Positions 6,758-14,908 of a DNA stretch of 64,000 nucleotides are shown piece after piece (position 1 is the first letter of the stretch; every line of letters begins with the position of its first letter). The stretch comes from Clostridia bacterium (GTDB lineage Bacteria; Bacillota; Limnochordia; DTU080; RSA5): the NCBI GenBank assembly GCA_002919235.1, contig PKEX01000029.1:112583-176582 (forward strand), written 5' to 3'. The notes beneath the pieces were generated by a model, which saw only the letters and a list, made by a program, of their open reading frames with translations, was not told the DNA's origin and did not search any database. Both the position numbers and the translations under genes were made by a program.

Positions 6758-9236
6758 GCCGTCTCTCCTCTCTCGCGGCGGCGAGCCGCTGCAGCTGCTT
6801 TCTGAGGCGCAGTTCGAGCCTCTCGGGCAGGGGTTCGCTGGGCGGCCGCACCACGGCGGACCCGGCCGCCTCCTCCCCGGGAAGCGCCCCCGCTTCACGG
6901 TATGCCGGGGCGAGCTTGGGCACGTAGGGCTCCCGCCCCAAGAGGGCGTGGAGAATCACCAGGGCGGCCTCCTTATCGGGAACGGCGCCGCTGGCCTCTC
7001 CGTCCAGCTCCCCCTGGGGGTAGGGCAGGATCGGCGACCCGACGCACGACGGGCAGCCGGCCTCGCAGGGGCAATCGTGGATCAGCTCGCAGCACGCGTC
7101 CAGGATCTCCTCCACCAGTTCGTACGCTTTGGCCGCAAAGCCTACGCCGCCGGGGTACCGGTCGTACACGAAGAGAGTGGGAACACCGGTGTTGCTGGAG
7201 TCCACCAAGGTTCCCACGTCGTGGGTGTCGCACATGGCAAACAGCCCCATCACCTCGCCGAAGACATTGGCCAGCCCCAGCATCCCCTCGGCGGGGCTGC
7301 GGCCCGCTCGCCGGACGGCGTGCAGCGCCTCGAGGGGCGGCGTGAGCCACATGCCGGCGGTCTCCAGGGTGACGGGCGGCAGGTTCACTTTCCCGAAACC
7401 GATGCTGTCCCGCTCGTAGAAGCGGATCTTCTTGTACATGAACGTGATGAAGGTGACCGATACGTCGCCAAAACCCAGCCGGGAACCCTGCCACTCCTTC
7501 TCCACCTGGACCTCTTCGATCCGGATCCGCTGGTCCGTGATGGCCTGCGTGTAGTAATCCAGGTCGGCCCGGTGCACATAGGCCACTCGCTCCTCCAGGT
7601 CCAGCGACGAGACGAAGTAGGGCTCTCCCTGATGGAGATAGACCGCCTCCGAATGCAGCTGCATGAACGCGGAGATCTCGTCCAGGCTGCCGATGACCTG
7701 ATGTTGGCCGGTGGTGGTGTCGACGATGGTGTAGGTGTTGTCCGTGCTGTTCCGGAGGGAGACGTCGTCGGCCGGATACCCCTTCCCCGTCCAGAACCAG
7801 CGGTCGCCCCGCAGGACGATCTCCCGTCCCTCGGCCAGGAGGTCCAGGAGCGCCGGGGCCATCTCGCCGAACGAGCGCTCCTCCGCCACCTTCAGCGGCA
7901 GCTCAAAGATGGCCGCCCGCAGGTGCGCCAGGACGATGTGGGGGTTGTCGGGATCGATCACCGCCCGCTCCGGGCTCTTTTCAAAGAGCCAGCGGGGGTG
8001 CAGCATCAGGTACTGGTCCAGCGGCGTGTTGTGGGCGACCAGGAACGCCACCGCCTCCTGCTTGCCCCGGCCGGCCCGCCCCGCCTGCTGCCACATGCTG
8101 GCGATGGATCCGGGATAGCCCACCAGGATGGCGGCGTCGAGCCCGCCGATGTCGATGCCCAGCTCCAGGGCGTTGGTGCTGGAGATGCCCAAGAGCTCGC
8201 CTTCAAACAGCTGCCGCTCGATCTCCCGGCGTTCGGCCGGCAGGTAGCCGCCGCGGTACGCCCGGACCGCCCGGGCCAGGCTGGGCTGGCGCCGCTGCAG
8301 CTCCTCCCGGGTGTAGCGGTAGAGGAGCTCCGCCACCACCCGGGCTCGGGTGAAGGCGATGGTCTGCACCCGCTCCGAAATGAGCTCGACCATGATCTTC
8401 TGAGCCTCGGCGTTGCTGCTCCGGCGCTCCATGGTCTCGCCGATCCGGGGCGGATTCCAGAGGACGAAGTGCTTCTTGCCCCGGGGCGAACCGTCGTCGT
8501 CGACCACCGTGCACCGACGGCCGGTGAGGCGCTCCGCGTGTTCGCCCGGGTTGGCTATGGTGGCGGAGCAAGCGATCACCGTGGGCGAGGCGCCGTAGTG
8601 CGCGGCGATGCGGAAGAGACGGCGCAGCACGTTGGCCACATGGGAGCCGAAAATGCCCCGGTAGGTGTGGAGCTCGTCCAGAACCACGTAGCGCAAGTTG
8701 CCGAAAAACCGGGCCCAGCTGGTATGGCGCGGCAGAATCCCCGAGTGCAGCATGTCGGGGTTGGTCAGGACGCAGTTGCCCTTCTCCCGGAGCGAGCGGC
8801 GGGTGTGCTGCGGGGTGTCGCCGTCGTACGTGCCGGCGACCAGGGGAAAGCGGGAGTCCAGCTCTTTGAAGCGCAAGAGCCCGCGCAGCTGGTCCTGCGC
8901 CAGCGCCTTGGTGGGGAAAAGGAGCAGCGCGGTGGCCTCCGGCTCCTCGAGCAAGGTCTCGAGGATCGGCACGGTGTAGCACAAGGTCTTTCCCGACGCA
9001 GTCCCCGTCACCACCACCACGTGCTCTCCGCGCCGCACCGCGTCGATCGCGTCGGCCTGGTGCGTGTAGAGAGCCTCGATGCCGAGGCGGGACAGAGCCC
9101 CGGCGACGGCCGGATGCAAGGGCCGTTCGGGCGCCCGGGTCCTCGCGCCCCGCTCGGGCACGACCTCCACGTGCACGATCTGGCCGCGGTACGCGGCGTC
9201 GCTCTGCAGGCGTTCCAGGAACCGCTGGACGTTCAT
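6747..9236 (-). CDS. mrfA: DEAD/DEAH-box helicase MrfA (YprA) with C-terminal DUF1998-type domain
   Basis: Superfamily 2 helicase of 829 residues. Motifs: Walker A TGTASGKTLCY, DELHTYRG, SATIANPGEH, and QQAGRAGRGK for motif VI. The C-terminal domain holds DCPCEAGCPSCVG, a four-cysteine zinc site typical of YprA. In Bacillus subtilis MrfA works with the exonuclease MrfB in repair of mitomycin damage. No mrfB is visible in this window. The start at MNVQRFLERL is preferred to an ATG 15 codons upstream because GGAG lies 6 bases before it. It follows the second SNF2/YqhG pair by 96 bases and runs into the gamma-carbonic-anhydrase gene. Confidence 0.9.
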   Translation of the reverse strand: MNVQRFLERLQSDAAYRGQIVHVEVVPERGARTRAPERPLHPAVAGALSRLGIEALYTHQADAIDAVRRGEHVVVVTGTASGKTLCYTVPILETLLEEPEATALLLFPTKALAQDQLRGLLRFKELDSRFPLVAGTYDGDTPQHTRRSLREKGNCVLTNPDMLHSGILPRHTSWARFFGNLRYVVLDELHTYRGIFGSHVANVLRRLFRIAAHYGASPTVIACSATIANPGEHAERLTGRRCTVVDDDGSPRGKKHFVLWNPPRIGETMERRSSNAEAQKIMVELISERVQTIAFTRARVVAELLYRYTREELQRRQPSLARAVRAYRGGYLPAERREIERQLFEGELLGISSTNALELGIDIGGLDAAILVGYPGSIASMWQQAGRAGRGKQEAVAFLVAHNTPLDQYLMLHPRWLFEKSPERAVIDPDNPHIVLAHLRAAIFELPLKVAEERSFGEMAPALLDLLAEGREIVLRGDRWFWTGKGYPADDVSLRNSTDNTYTIVDTTTGQHQVIGSLDEISAFMQLHSEAVYLHQGEPYFVSSLDLEERVAYVHRADLDYYTQAITDQRIRIEEVQVEKEWQGSRLGFGDVSVTFITFMYKKIRFYERDSIGFGKVNLPPVTLETAGMWLTPPLEALHAVRRAGRSPAEGMLGLANVFGEVMGLFAMCDTHDVGTLVDSSNTGVPTLFVYDRYPGGVGFAAKAYELVEEILDACCELIHDCPCEAGCPSCVGSPILPYPQGELDGEASGAVPDKEAALVILHALLGREPYVPKLAPAYREAGALPGEEAAGSAVVRPPSEPLPERLELRLRKQLQRLAAAREERRHVR

Positions 9237-9332
9237 GGTGTGCTCCACTTCCCTCCGGCGGCTGTGTGCTAAGGTGCGCATCCGCCGGGGGAGTAGTTCT
9301 CGACGCCGCAGGCCCGCACCTTTCTCGCGAGG

Positions 9333-10820
9333 CTACGCCCGCTCGCCCCCCGTGGTCTCGGCGAGGAACGAAAGGGCCGCGGCGCACGGGCCGCAGTACT
9401 GGGCGGCGCAGGCGGCGCAGACCGCCGGCGGTCCCCCCGGTCCGGCCAAGCCGGCGCGGCATTCGGGCCCGCACGCCGGGCAGACGGGCCCGCCGCACAG
9501 GTGGCAGCGGGCGGGGGCGCAGGCGCGGCACACGGCGCGCCCGCATCCGGGGCAATGGGTCGCGCAGGTGCGGCACACCAGCGCCCGGCACTGGCACAGA
9601 CTCACCTCGTCTCCGAGGGGGCCTGAGCAGCTCTCGCACTCCCAGCCCACCAGTCTCCGCCGGGCCAGGTCGTACAGGACGGTGACCTCTCTCTGGACGC
9701 TGCCCGACAAGAGGAGTCGCCATTCGACCCGGGGCACTCGCACCAGCGCCGCCTGAGTCAGCGTGATCTCCACGCGCGCCCTGTGCTTTTCTCGCACCTC
9801 CCGCAGCCGCTGTTCCTTCTCCCTCTCGAGCAGGGCCAGCTCCTTCTCGCACTCCGCCCCCAGCCGGTCGGCCTCCTGCTGCAGGGCGGCGAAGGCCTGG
9901 CGGTAACGCTCGCCGGTGCTCCACGAGCGGGCCAGCTCCGCCCCGACGCGGGCCGCCGCCATCCTGCGAAACAGCTTGCGCAAGGGGTCGACCCGCTCTT
10001 GAATCAAGCCGGCGTAATACTCTTCGATGCGGCGCTCTTCCCTGCGCAGCCGCGCCTCGACCGCCGCCTGGTACGCCCCGGTCTCTCTGGCCAAGCGCCT
10101 CGCCAGGTGGTCGCAGGCCCTCCGGTAGAGGCGGTGGAGCGCGTACGGCTCGCCCTCCAATCCCCCGGACCCCAGATCGAAGGGGGCCGCCGCCTTGAGG
10201 TCCACCGGGCGGTCGATCTCTTCGGTATACGGGTCGATCAAGAGCGACACCGTTCGCTCCCGCTTCTCGTCGGAGATGAACGAGACTCTGAAGAAGAACA
10301 TCACTTGCGTGTGGAACACAAGACGCGCCGCGAGGGGCTTCACGCCCGCGACGCGGAAAACCAGCCTCCCCAGGCGTCTCTCCAGATCCCTCCAAGCGGC
10401 CGGAGCATCCTCCGGCCTTGGGCGGCTGCCTTCCCGGAGCTCCGCCGCCGGCGCGGATCCGGACCGGTTGCGAGAGGACCGAGTCCCGAAGGGATTGGCC
10501 GTCGAAAGCGCCTCCAGGAGCTCACGGTCGAGGCCGTGGGGCAGGATCACGCTGGCGGTCCGGCCCCGGGACCGGGCCTCGTCCAGGAGCCGGTCGAGGA
10601 GGGGGTGGCCCAGTGTGAGGTATTCCACCCTCTGGTCCGGGCCGCTCTCCGCCGCCCGCGGCGAAAACGCCAGGCGAAGTTTCCGGCAAACCCCCAGTCT
10701 CGACCGGAGCGCCTCCGGCACCTCCACCTCCAGCACGCCGGCGTCGACCCAGCGGAGCACGGCGCCGTTGAGGGTGAAAAACCCGGCGACGAATCGGGCG
10801 ATCTCGTCCTGGCGCGCCAC
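9333..10820 (-). CDS. YqhG-like partner of the SNF2 helicase (copy 2) with cysteine-rich tail
   Basis: A protein of 495 residues that starts 11 bases after the second SNF2 gene. The first 385 residues or so follow copy 1: a start like DEIARFVAGFFTLNGA, a beta region FHTQVMFFFRVSFISD, a long charged coiled coil (LEREKEQRLREVREKH) and a closing beta segment VEITLTQAALVRV. The last 100 residues carry 19 cysteines, mostly as CxxC pairs (CESC, CRTC, CPGC, CRAC, CHLC, CPAC, CAAC, CGPC), suggesting several stacked zinc ribbons. This tail is absent from copy 1. GTG is chosen as the start from the alignment, with GAGGGG 10 bases upstream. Function unknown. Confidence 0.75.
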   Translation of the reverse strand: MARQDEIARFVAGFFTLNGAVLRWVDAGVLEVEVPEALRSRLGVCRKLRLAFSPRAAESGPDQRVEYLTLGHPLLDRLLDEARSRGRTASVILPHGLDRELLEALSTANPFGTRSSRNRSGSAPAAELREGSRPRPEDAPAAWRDLERRLGRLVFRVAGVKPLAARLVFHTQVMFFFRVSFISDEKRERTVSLLIDPYTEEIDRPVDLKAAAPFDLGSGGLEGEPYALHRLYRRACDHLARRLARETGAYQAAVEARLRREERRIEEYYAGLIQERVDPLRKLFRRMAAARVGAELARSWSTGERYRQAFAALQQEADRLGAECEKELALLEREKEQRLREVREKHRARVEITLTQAALVRVPRVEWRLLLSGSVQREVTVLYDLARRRLVGWECESCSGPLGDEVSLCQCRALVCRTCATHCPGCGRAVCRACAPARCHLCGGPVCPACGPECRAGLAGPGGPPAVCAACAAQYCGPCAAALSFLAETTGGERA

Positions 10821-10831
10821 GCACTCACCCC

Positions 10832-12535
10832 TCAGAAGGCCGCCTCGTCCGCCGCACCGTCCAGCAGCTGGGCGTTGAGCCGCCGCACTCGCTGGTAGGC
10901 GCGGCAAGCCTCCTCGATCTCCCGCCCCATCGCGTCGATCCGGGCCAGGAACTCGCCGTCGGTGCCGCTGGCCAGAGCGGCGTCGCCCACTCGCTGCTCG
11001 AAGCCGTGGCCGAGGCTGGTCACGATGGCATCGATCTCGCCGATGACCTTGTGGAACATGTCCAGCTTCTTTTCCAGGAGGTACAGGACGTGCGCGTCGA
11101 CGGTCTCTTCGGCGACGAGGTTCACGATGTCGACGGGATGCTCTTGCCCTAGCCGGTGAACCCTGCCGATGCGCTGCTCGACGCGCATAGGGTTCCACGG
11201 GAGGTCGTAGTTGATAAGCCGGCGACAGAACTGGAGATTTCGCCCTTCCCCTCCCGCCTCGGTGGAGATCAGCACACCCCCCCGGCGGCGAAAGGCATCG
11301 ACCACCCTATCCCTCTCTCCCGGCCCTAGCTGGCCGTGAAACAGGTGGGCAGGAAAGCCGGCCTGCTCCACCGCCTCGGCTATGGCCTCCTGCGTCGCCC
11401 GGAACTCCGTAAAGACAATGCAGGGCTCTCCTTGCCCCTCCAGCTCGTCCAGGAGCCGTCCGAGCTTGGCCGGTACCAGGCCCTCCACCATCCCCCGCAG
11501 CTCGGCCACCGCCCCGGGCGTCAGCCCATCCCAGCGCCCCTTCCCGGCCATTCCCTCCAGGGTGGCCACGGCGGCGGCAGGATGGCTTGCGCTCTCCCTC
11601 ATCACCAGGATCAACGGCAGCAGGTTCTTCGCGTCCTTGGGCATCGCGCGGTACACCCGCCGCAGGAGCGACAGGACCCTTTGGTAAAACTCCCGCTCCC
11701 GTTCCCCCATGCGGACCGCGACGGAGCGGACCCGCCGCGCCGGGAAGGGGATGGCAGTCTCCCTTCGGGAAGTGCGCACCATCACTTCGCTCAATGCCTC
11801 TCTGAGCCCCCGGACGTTCTTAGGCGAACGGCGGTCCAGCATGTACGCCTGCTTAAACTGTGCGAAGGTCTTGAGCTGTCCCGGCTTGAGGAGCGTGACC
11901 AGGTTGTAGAGCTCGCGAAGGTCGTTTTGCACCGGTGTGGCGGTGAGGAGCAGGAGGTACTTCTTCTGGATCCCGTTGACAAACTTCCAGTTGACGGTGC
12001 GGCTGTTTTTCAAGCGGTGGGCCTCGTCCACGATCACCATGTCCCAGCCGATCCGCTGGATCACCTGGCAGGAAGGCGAACGCTTGGCCGTGTCGAGCGA
12101 GGCCACCACCCGCGGCGCCCGCTCAAAGTCGGAAGGGCTTTGGGCCACCGCCACCTCGATTTGGAGCTTCTCCCGGAGTTCGTCTCGCCACTGCGTGACC
12201 AGGGAGGCCGGGGTGAGGATCAGAACCCGGTGCACTAGCGAGCGCAGGAGGTATTCCTTGAGGATCACGCCGGCTTCGATGGTCTTCCCCAGCCCCACTT
12301 CGTCGGCGAGGACGGCCCGGCCCCTCATCTCCCTGAGCACGCGGAGCACTGCCCGCTCCTGATGGGGAAAGAGCTGCACCCCGAGAGTTTCGAGACAGAC
12401 CAGCCGCTCGAAGCCGTCTTGCGAGGAGAGCCGTTCCGCGGCGCTCCTCAAGTCAAACCACTCTTTCGCGTCGAAGCCGCCCGAGGCCAGCGCCTTCAGG
12501 ACGGCCTCCCCTTGCGGGTGAAAGACGGTCTCCAT
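10832..12535 (-). CDS. SNF2-family DEAD-like ATPase, YqhH/RapA-like (copy 2)
   Basis: SNF2 ATPase of 567 residues, close to Bacillus YqhH in length. It has motif I DEVGLGKTIEAG, motif II DEAHRLKN, motif III LLLTATPVQND and motif VI EQRIGRVHRLGQ, identical or nearly so to copy 1. The N-terminal domain is about 60 residues shorter and the C-terminal third is divergent. It starts 27 bases after murC on the same strand and is followed after 11 bases by its YqhG-like partner. ATP-driven remodelling of a DNA-protein or polymerase complex is the likely chemistry; the target is unknown. Confidence 0.87.
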   Translation of the reverse strand: METVFHPQGEAVLKALASGGFDAKEWFDLRSAAERLSSQDGFERLVCLETLGVQLFPHQERAVLRVLREMRGRAVLADEVGLGKTIEAGVILKEYLLRSLVHRVLILTPASLVTQWRDELREKLQIEVAVAQSPSDFERAPRVVASLDTAKRSPSCQVIQRIGWDMVIVDEAHRLKNSRTVNWKFVNGIQKKYLLLLTATPVQNDLRELYNLVTLLKPGQLKTFAQFKQAYMLDRRSPKNVRGLREALSEVMVRTSRRETAIPFPARRVRSVAVRMGEREREFYQRVLSLLRRVYRAMPKDAKNLLPLILVMRESASHPAAAVATLEGMAGKGRWDGLTPGAVAELRGMVEGLVPAKLGRLLDELEGQGEPCIVFTEFRATQEAIAEAVEQAGFPAHLFHGQLGPGERDRVVDAFRRRGGVLISTEAGGEGRNLQFCRRLINYDLPWNPMRVEQRIGRVHRLGQEHPVDIVNLVAEETVDAHVLYLLEKKLDMFHKVIGEIDAIVTSLGHGFEQRVGDAALASGTDGEFLARIDAMGREIEEACRAYQRVRRLNAQLLDGAADEAAF

Positions 12536-12562
12536 GGCGGGATCCCCCGCCGTTATCGTACC

Positions 12563-13945
12563 CTACCGGCTGCGGCGTCTTGCAAAGGCGCGGGCTGCCC
12601 GCCAGATGTCCCCGGCTCCCATGGTCACGACGATGTCGCCTTCTTGGCAGATGGCGCAGAGCCGGTCGACGACGCTCTCCACGTCGGGGACGTACTCCAC
12701 CTTGTCTCCCAGGTGCTCCCGGGCCAGTTCAGCCAAGCGCCGGCCGGAAACACCGGGAATGGGCCGGTCCGGAGGCGGGGAGTACACCTCCGTGAGGACC
12801 ACCCGGTCCGCGGCCTCAAAGGCGCGGGCGAAGTCTTCCATCAGCTGGCTGGTCCGGGTGTAACGGTGAGGCTGGAAGACGGCCACCACCCGGCGGTTCC
12901 AGCCCCGCTTGGCCGCCTGGAGCGTCGCCCGGATTTCCGACGGATGGTGGGCGTAATCGTCGATGACCAGAATCCCGTTCTCTTCGGCCACCACTTCGAA
13001 CCGGCGCCGCGCGCCGCGAAAGGCCGAGAGGGCGTCCCGGACGGGCTCCAGGGGAAGCCCGAGGCAGTCCAAGGTCGCGATGCAGGCCAGCGCGTTCTGC
13101 ACGTTGTGCCGGCCGGGCACCGAGAGGGTGTACTCCCCCAAGTCGCGGCCGCCCCGCCGCACCCGGAAGCGGCTCTGAAATCCCCGGAGATCGATATCGC
13201 CGGCGCGGAAGTAGGCGTCCTCGTCCAGGCCGTACCAGACGAGAGTGATGTCGTCCCGGCCCAACGCCCCGGCCACTTCCCGCAGGCCGGGGTCGTCGGC
13301 GCAAAGGACTGCCCACCCGCCCGGCTTGACGCGGCGAAGATGGTCGAGGAAGGCTTCTTTCAAAGCCTCGAAACTGTGGCCATAGCTTTCCAGGTGATCC
13401 GGTTCCACGCTGGTCACCACGGCGATCTTCGGCCGGTACCGCAGGAACGTCCGGTCGCTTTCGTCGGCCTCTGCCACCATCAGCGGCCCCTCGCCGAAGC
13501 CGGCGCCGCCGAGGCCGGGAAGCTCCCCGCCGATGAGGAAGGTGGGGTCTTGGCCCAAGCGGTGGAGCGTCCAGGCGATCATCGACGTCACGGTGGTCTT
13601 GCCGTGGGCCCCCGCCACCGTGATCCCTTCTTTTTGGTTGAGCAGCTCCGCCAGCAGCTCCGACCGGTGGCGGACGGGGATTCCCCGCGCCCGGGCGGTC
13701 TCCACTTCAGGGTTGTCCGCGGTGATGGCCGACGAGACCACCACCTCGCTGGCCCCGTCGACGTGGCGGGCGTCGTGCCCCACGAACACGTGGGCCCCCC
13801 GGGCCCGCAGCTCCTCCAAGACGGGACTCTCCGCGATGTCGGAGCCGCTGACGGCGACGCCCTGCGCGAGGAGCACCTTGGCCAGTGCACTCATCCCGGC
13901 GCCGCCGATGCCGACGAAGTGGACTCTTCTCCCTGGTGCCTGCAT
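12563..13945 (-). CDS. murC: UDP-N-acetylmuramate--L-alanine ligase
   Basis: ATP-dependent cytoplasmic ligase that adds L-alanine to UDP-MurNAc, the first step of the peptide stem. Rossmann start HFVGIGGAGMSALA, ATP loop GAHGKTTVTSM and the Mur-ligase segments DESDRTF and DYAHHPSEIRAT are present. At 460 residues it is full length. The ATG start has AGAGAGG 7 bases upstream; upstream in-frame codons do not fit the family. It is detached from the main cell-wall cluster at 26-41 kb and lies between spoIIP and the second SNF2 module. Confidence 0.96.
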   Translation of the reverse strand: MQAPGRRVHFVGIGGAGMSALAKVLLAQGVAVSGSDIAESPVLEELRARGAHVFVGHDARHVDGASEVVVSSAITADNPEVETARARGIPVRHRSELLAELLNQKEGITVAGAHGKTTVTSMIAWTLHRLGQDPTFLIGGELPGLGGAGFGEGPLMVAEADESDRTFLRYRPKIAVVTSVEPDHLESYGHSFEALKEAFLDHLRRVKPGGWAVLCADDPGLREVAGALGRDDITLVWYGLDEDAYFRAGDIDLRGFQSRFRVRRGGRDLGEYTLSVPGRHNVQNALACIATLDCLGLPLEPVRDALSAFRGARRRFEVVAEENGILVIDDYAHHPSEIRATLQAAKRGWNRRVVAVFQPHRYTRTSQLMEDFARAFEAADRVVLTEVYSPPPDRPIPGVSGRRLAELAREHLGDKVEYVPDVESVVDRLCAICQEGDIVVTMGAGDIWRAARAFARRRSR

Positions 13946-14024
13946 GCTGCGACCTCTCTTTCGCGCGCCGCGCGGGGCGCCGTACACAACTTAGGCGAGG
14001 GGGAGGCGTTCACCTGCACCGGGC

Positions 14025-14837
14025 TCACCCGTCTTCCCGCAGCAGCTCCGCGACGGCCGTCGCCAACCAGCGCATGGCGCGCGCCGCTTCTTCCGGAGTC
14101 GTGTCCCGGTAGTCGCCGACGTAGACCGTGACGTGGTGATCGTGCAGGTCCCCGTTGGTCTCCCGGGGAAGGACCCGCACTCCCCGGGTGATGCCGGGGG
14201 CCAGCTGTTCCAGCCGGTCCTTGAGCCGCTCCGCGAACCGGATGTTCGCGTCCACCCGCGGGTTGTTGCCGGTTCCCACGATCAGGAGGAGTTTCGCCAC
14301 CTCTTCCCCGTCGATGACCGCGGACGCGTAGCCGCTTTCGGCCGGCGGGTCCGCGATGGCGTCCCGGTGGATGTCCAGGACAATCCGGACGCCGCTGTTG
14401 CGTTCCAAGGCCTCCGCGACGCTGGTGCGGGCGTTCTGCGCCGCGCCGCCCCACTGGGGAAGGTCGTGCACCGTCAGCAAGTGGACCGAATTGACGCCCT
14501 GCTTTTCCAGCTCTTCCACCAGCGCCCTGCCGACGGCTGCCACGTCACCGGCCCCGTCCGTGGCGTGGGTCGCCTTGGGACTGTAGTTCTCGGTGGTGTG
14601 CGTGTGATAGATCAGCACTTCCGTCATCTGCTGGGGCCGCGGCAAGACCCCCGCACCGCCGGAGGGCCCTTCCTCCACCACCCGCGGGCCGTCTCCGGGC
14701 GGACGTCCGCCGCCGTCCCTGCCGGGCACGAATCCGAAAAACCTCGCCCCCGCCACCGCCACCACCACGAGGGCAACCACCAGGAGCAGGAGTCCCGGTC
14801 CTTGCGATTTCGGCTTTTTCGCGAGCGCCACACGCAT
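14025..14837 (-). CDS. spoIIP: Stage II sporulation protein P
   Basis: Peptidoglycan amidase/endopeptidase that works with SpoIID and SpoIIM to thin the septal wall and drive engulfment. A transmembrane anchor (about residues 14-34) is followed by a Gly/Pro-rich linker and the catalytic domain with LIYHTHTTENY, VLDIHRDA and ETNGDLHDHHVTVYVGD, which carry the metal ligands of the family. At 270 residues it is shorter than Bacillus SpoIIP (about 400), mainly in the N-terminal linker. The start could also be the GTG two codons on. A sigma-E-like promoter is seen upstream. spoIID and spoIIM are not in the window. Confidence 0.9.
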   Translation of the reverse strand: MRVALAKKPKSQGPGLLLLVVALVVVAVAGARFFGFVPGRDGGGRPPGDGPRVVEEGPSGGAGVLPRPQQMTEVLIYHTHTTENYSPKATHATDGAGDVAAVGRALVEELEKQGVNSVHLLTVHDLPQWGGAAQNARTSVAEALERNSGVRIVLDIHRDAIADPPAESGYASAVIDGEEVAKLLLIVGTGNNPRVDANIRFAERLKDRLEQLAPGITRGVRVLPRETNGDLHDHHVTVYVGDYRDTTPEEAARAMRWLATAVAELLREDG

Positions 14838-14841
14838 CTAC

Positions 14842-14891
14842 CCCCTTGTCGAATCGAGACAAGTATATTCTCGGTGACAAGGGGTATATGC
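14842..14891 (-). promoter_or_regulatory. Sigma-E-like promoter and CTTGTC repeats before spoIIP
   Basis: On the minus strand GCATATA (14891-14885), 15 bases, then AATATACT (14869-14862) resembles the sigma-E consensus. CTTGTC occurs at 14881-14876 and 14863-14858, and its inverse GACAAG at 14850-14845, so two alternative inverted repeats overlap the -10. The outer arms, 14842-14850 and 14876-14884, pair perfectly over 9 bases. Confidence 0.4.
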
Positions 14892-14908
14892 CGGGCTTGA
14901 CCGTCCCG

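Noticed and set aside
6426-9272. Open frame of 948 codons on the plus strand, opposite the MrfA helicase gene
   Set aside because: It is an antisense frame kept open by high GC and codon bias of the real gene. It shows no family motif and is His/Gly/Pro/Arg-rich.
3490-12535. Reading the helicase block as a DISARM-like or other named defence system
   Set aside because: No methylase, phospholipase-D-type protein, DUF1998 partner set or restriction nuclease accompanies the SNF2 genes. The YqhH/YqhG and MrfA matches explain them better.
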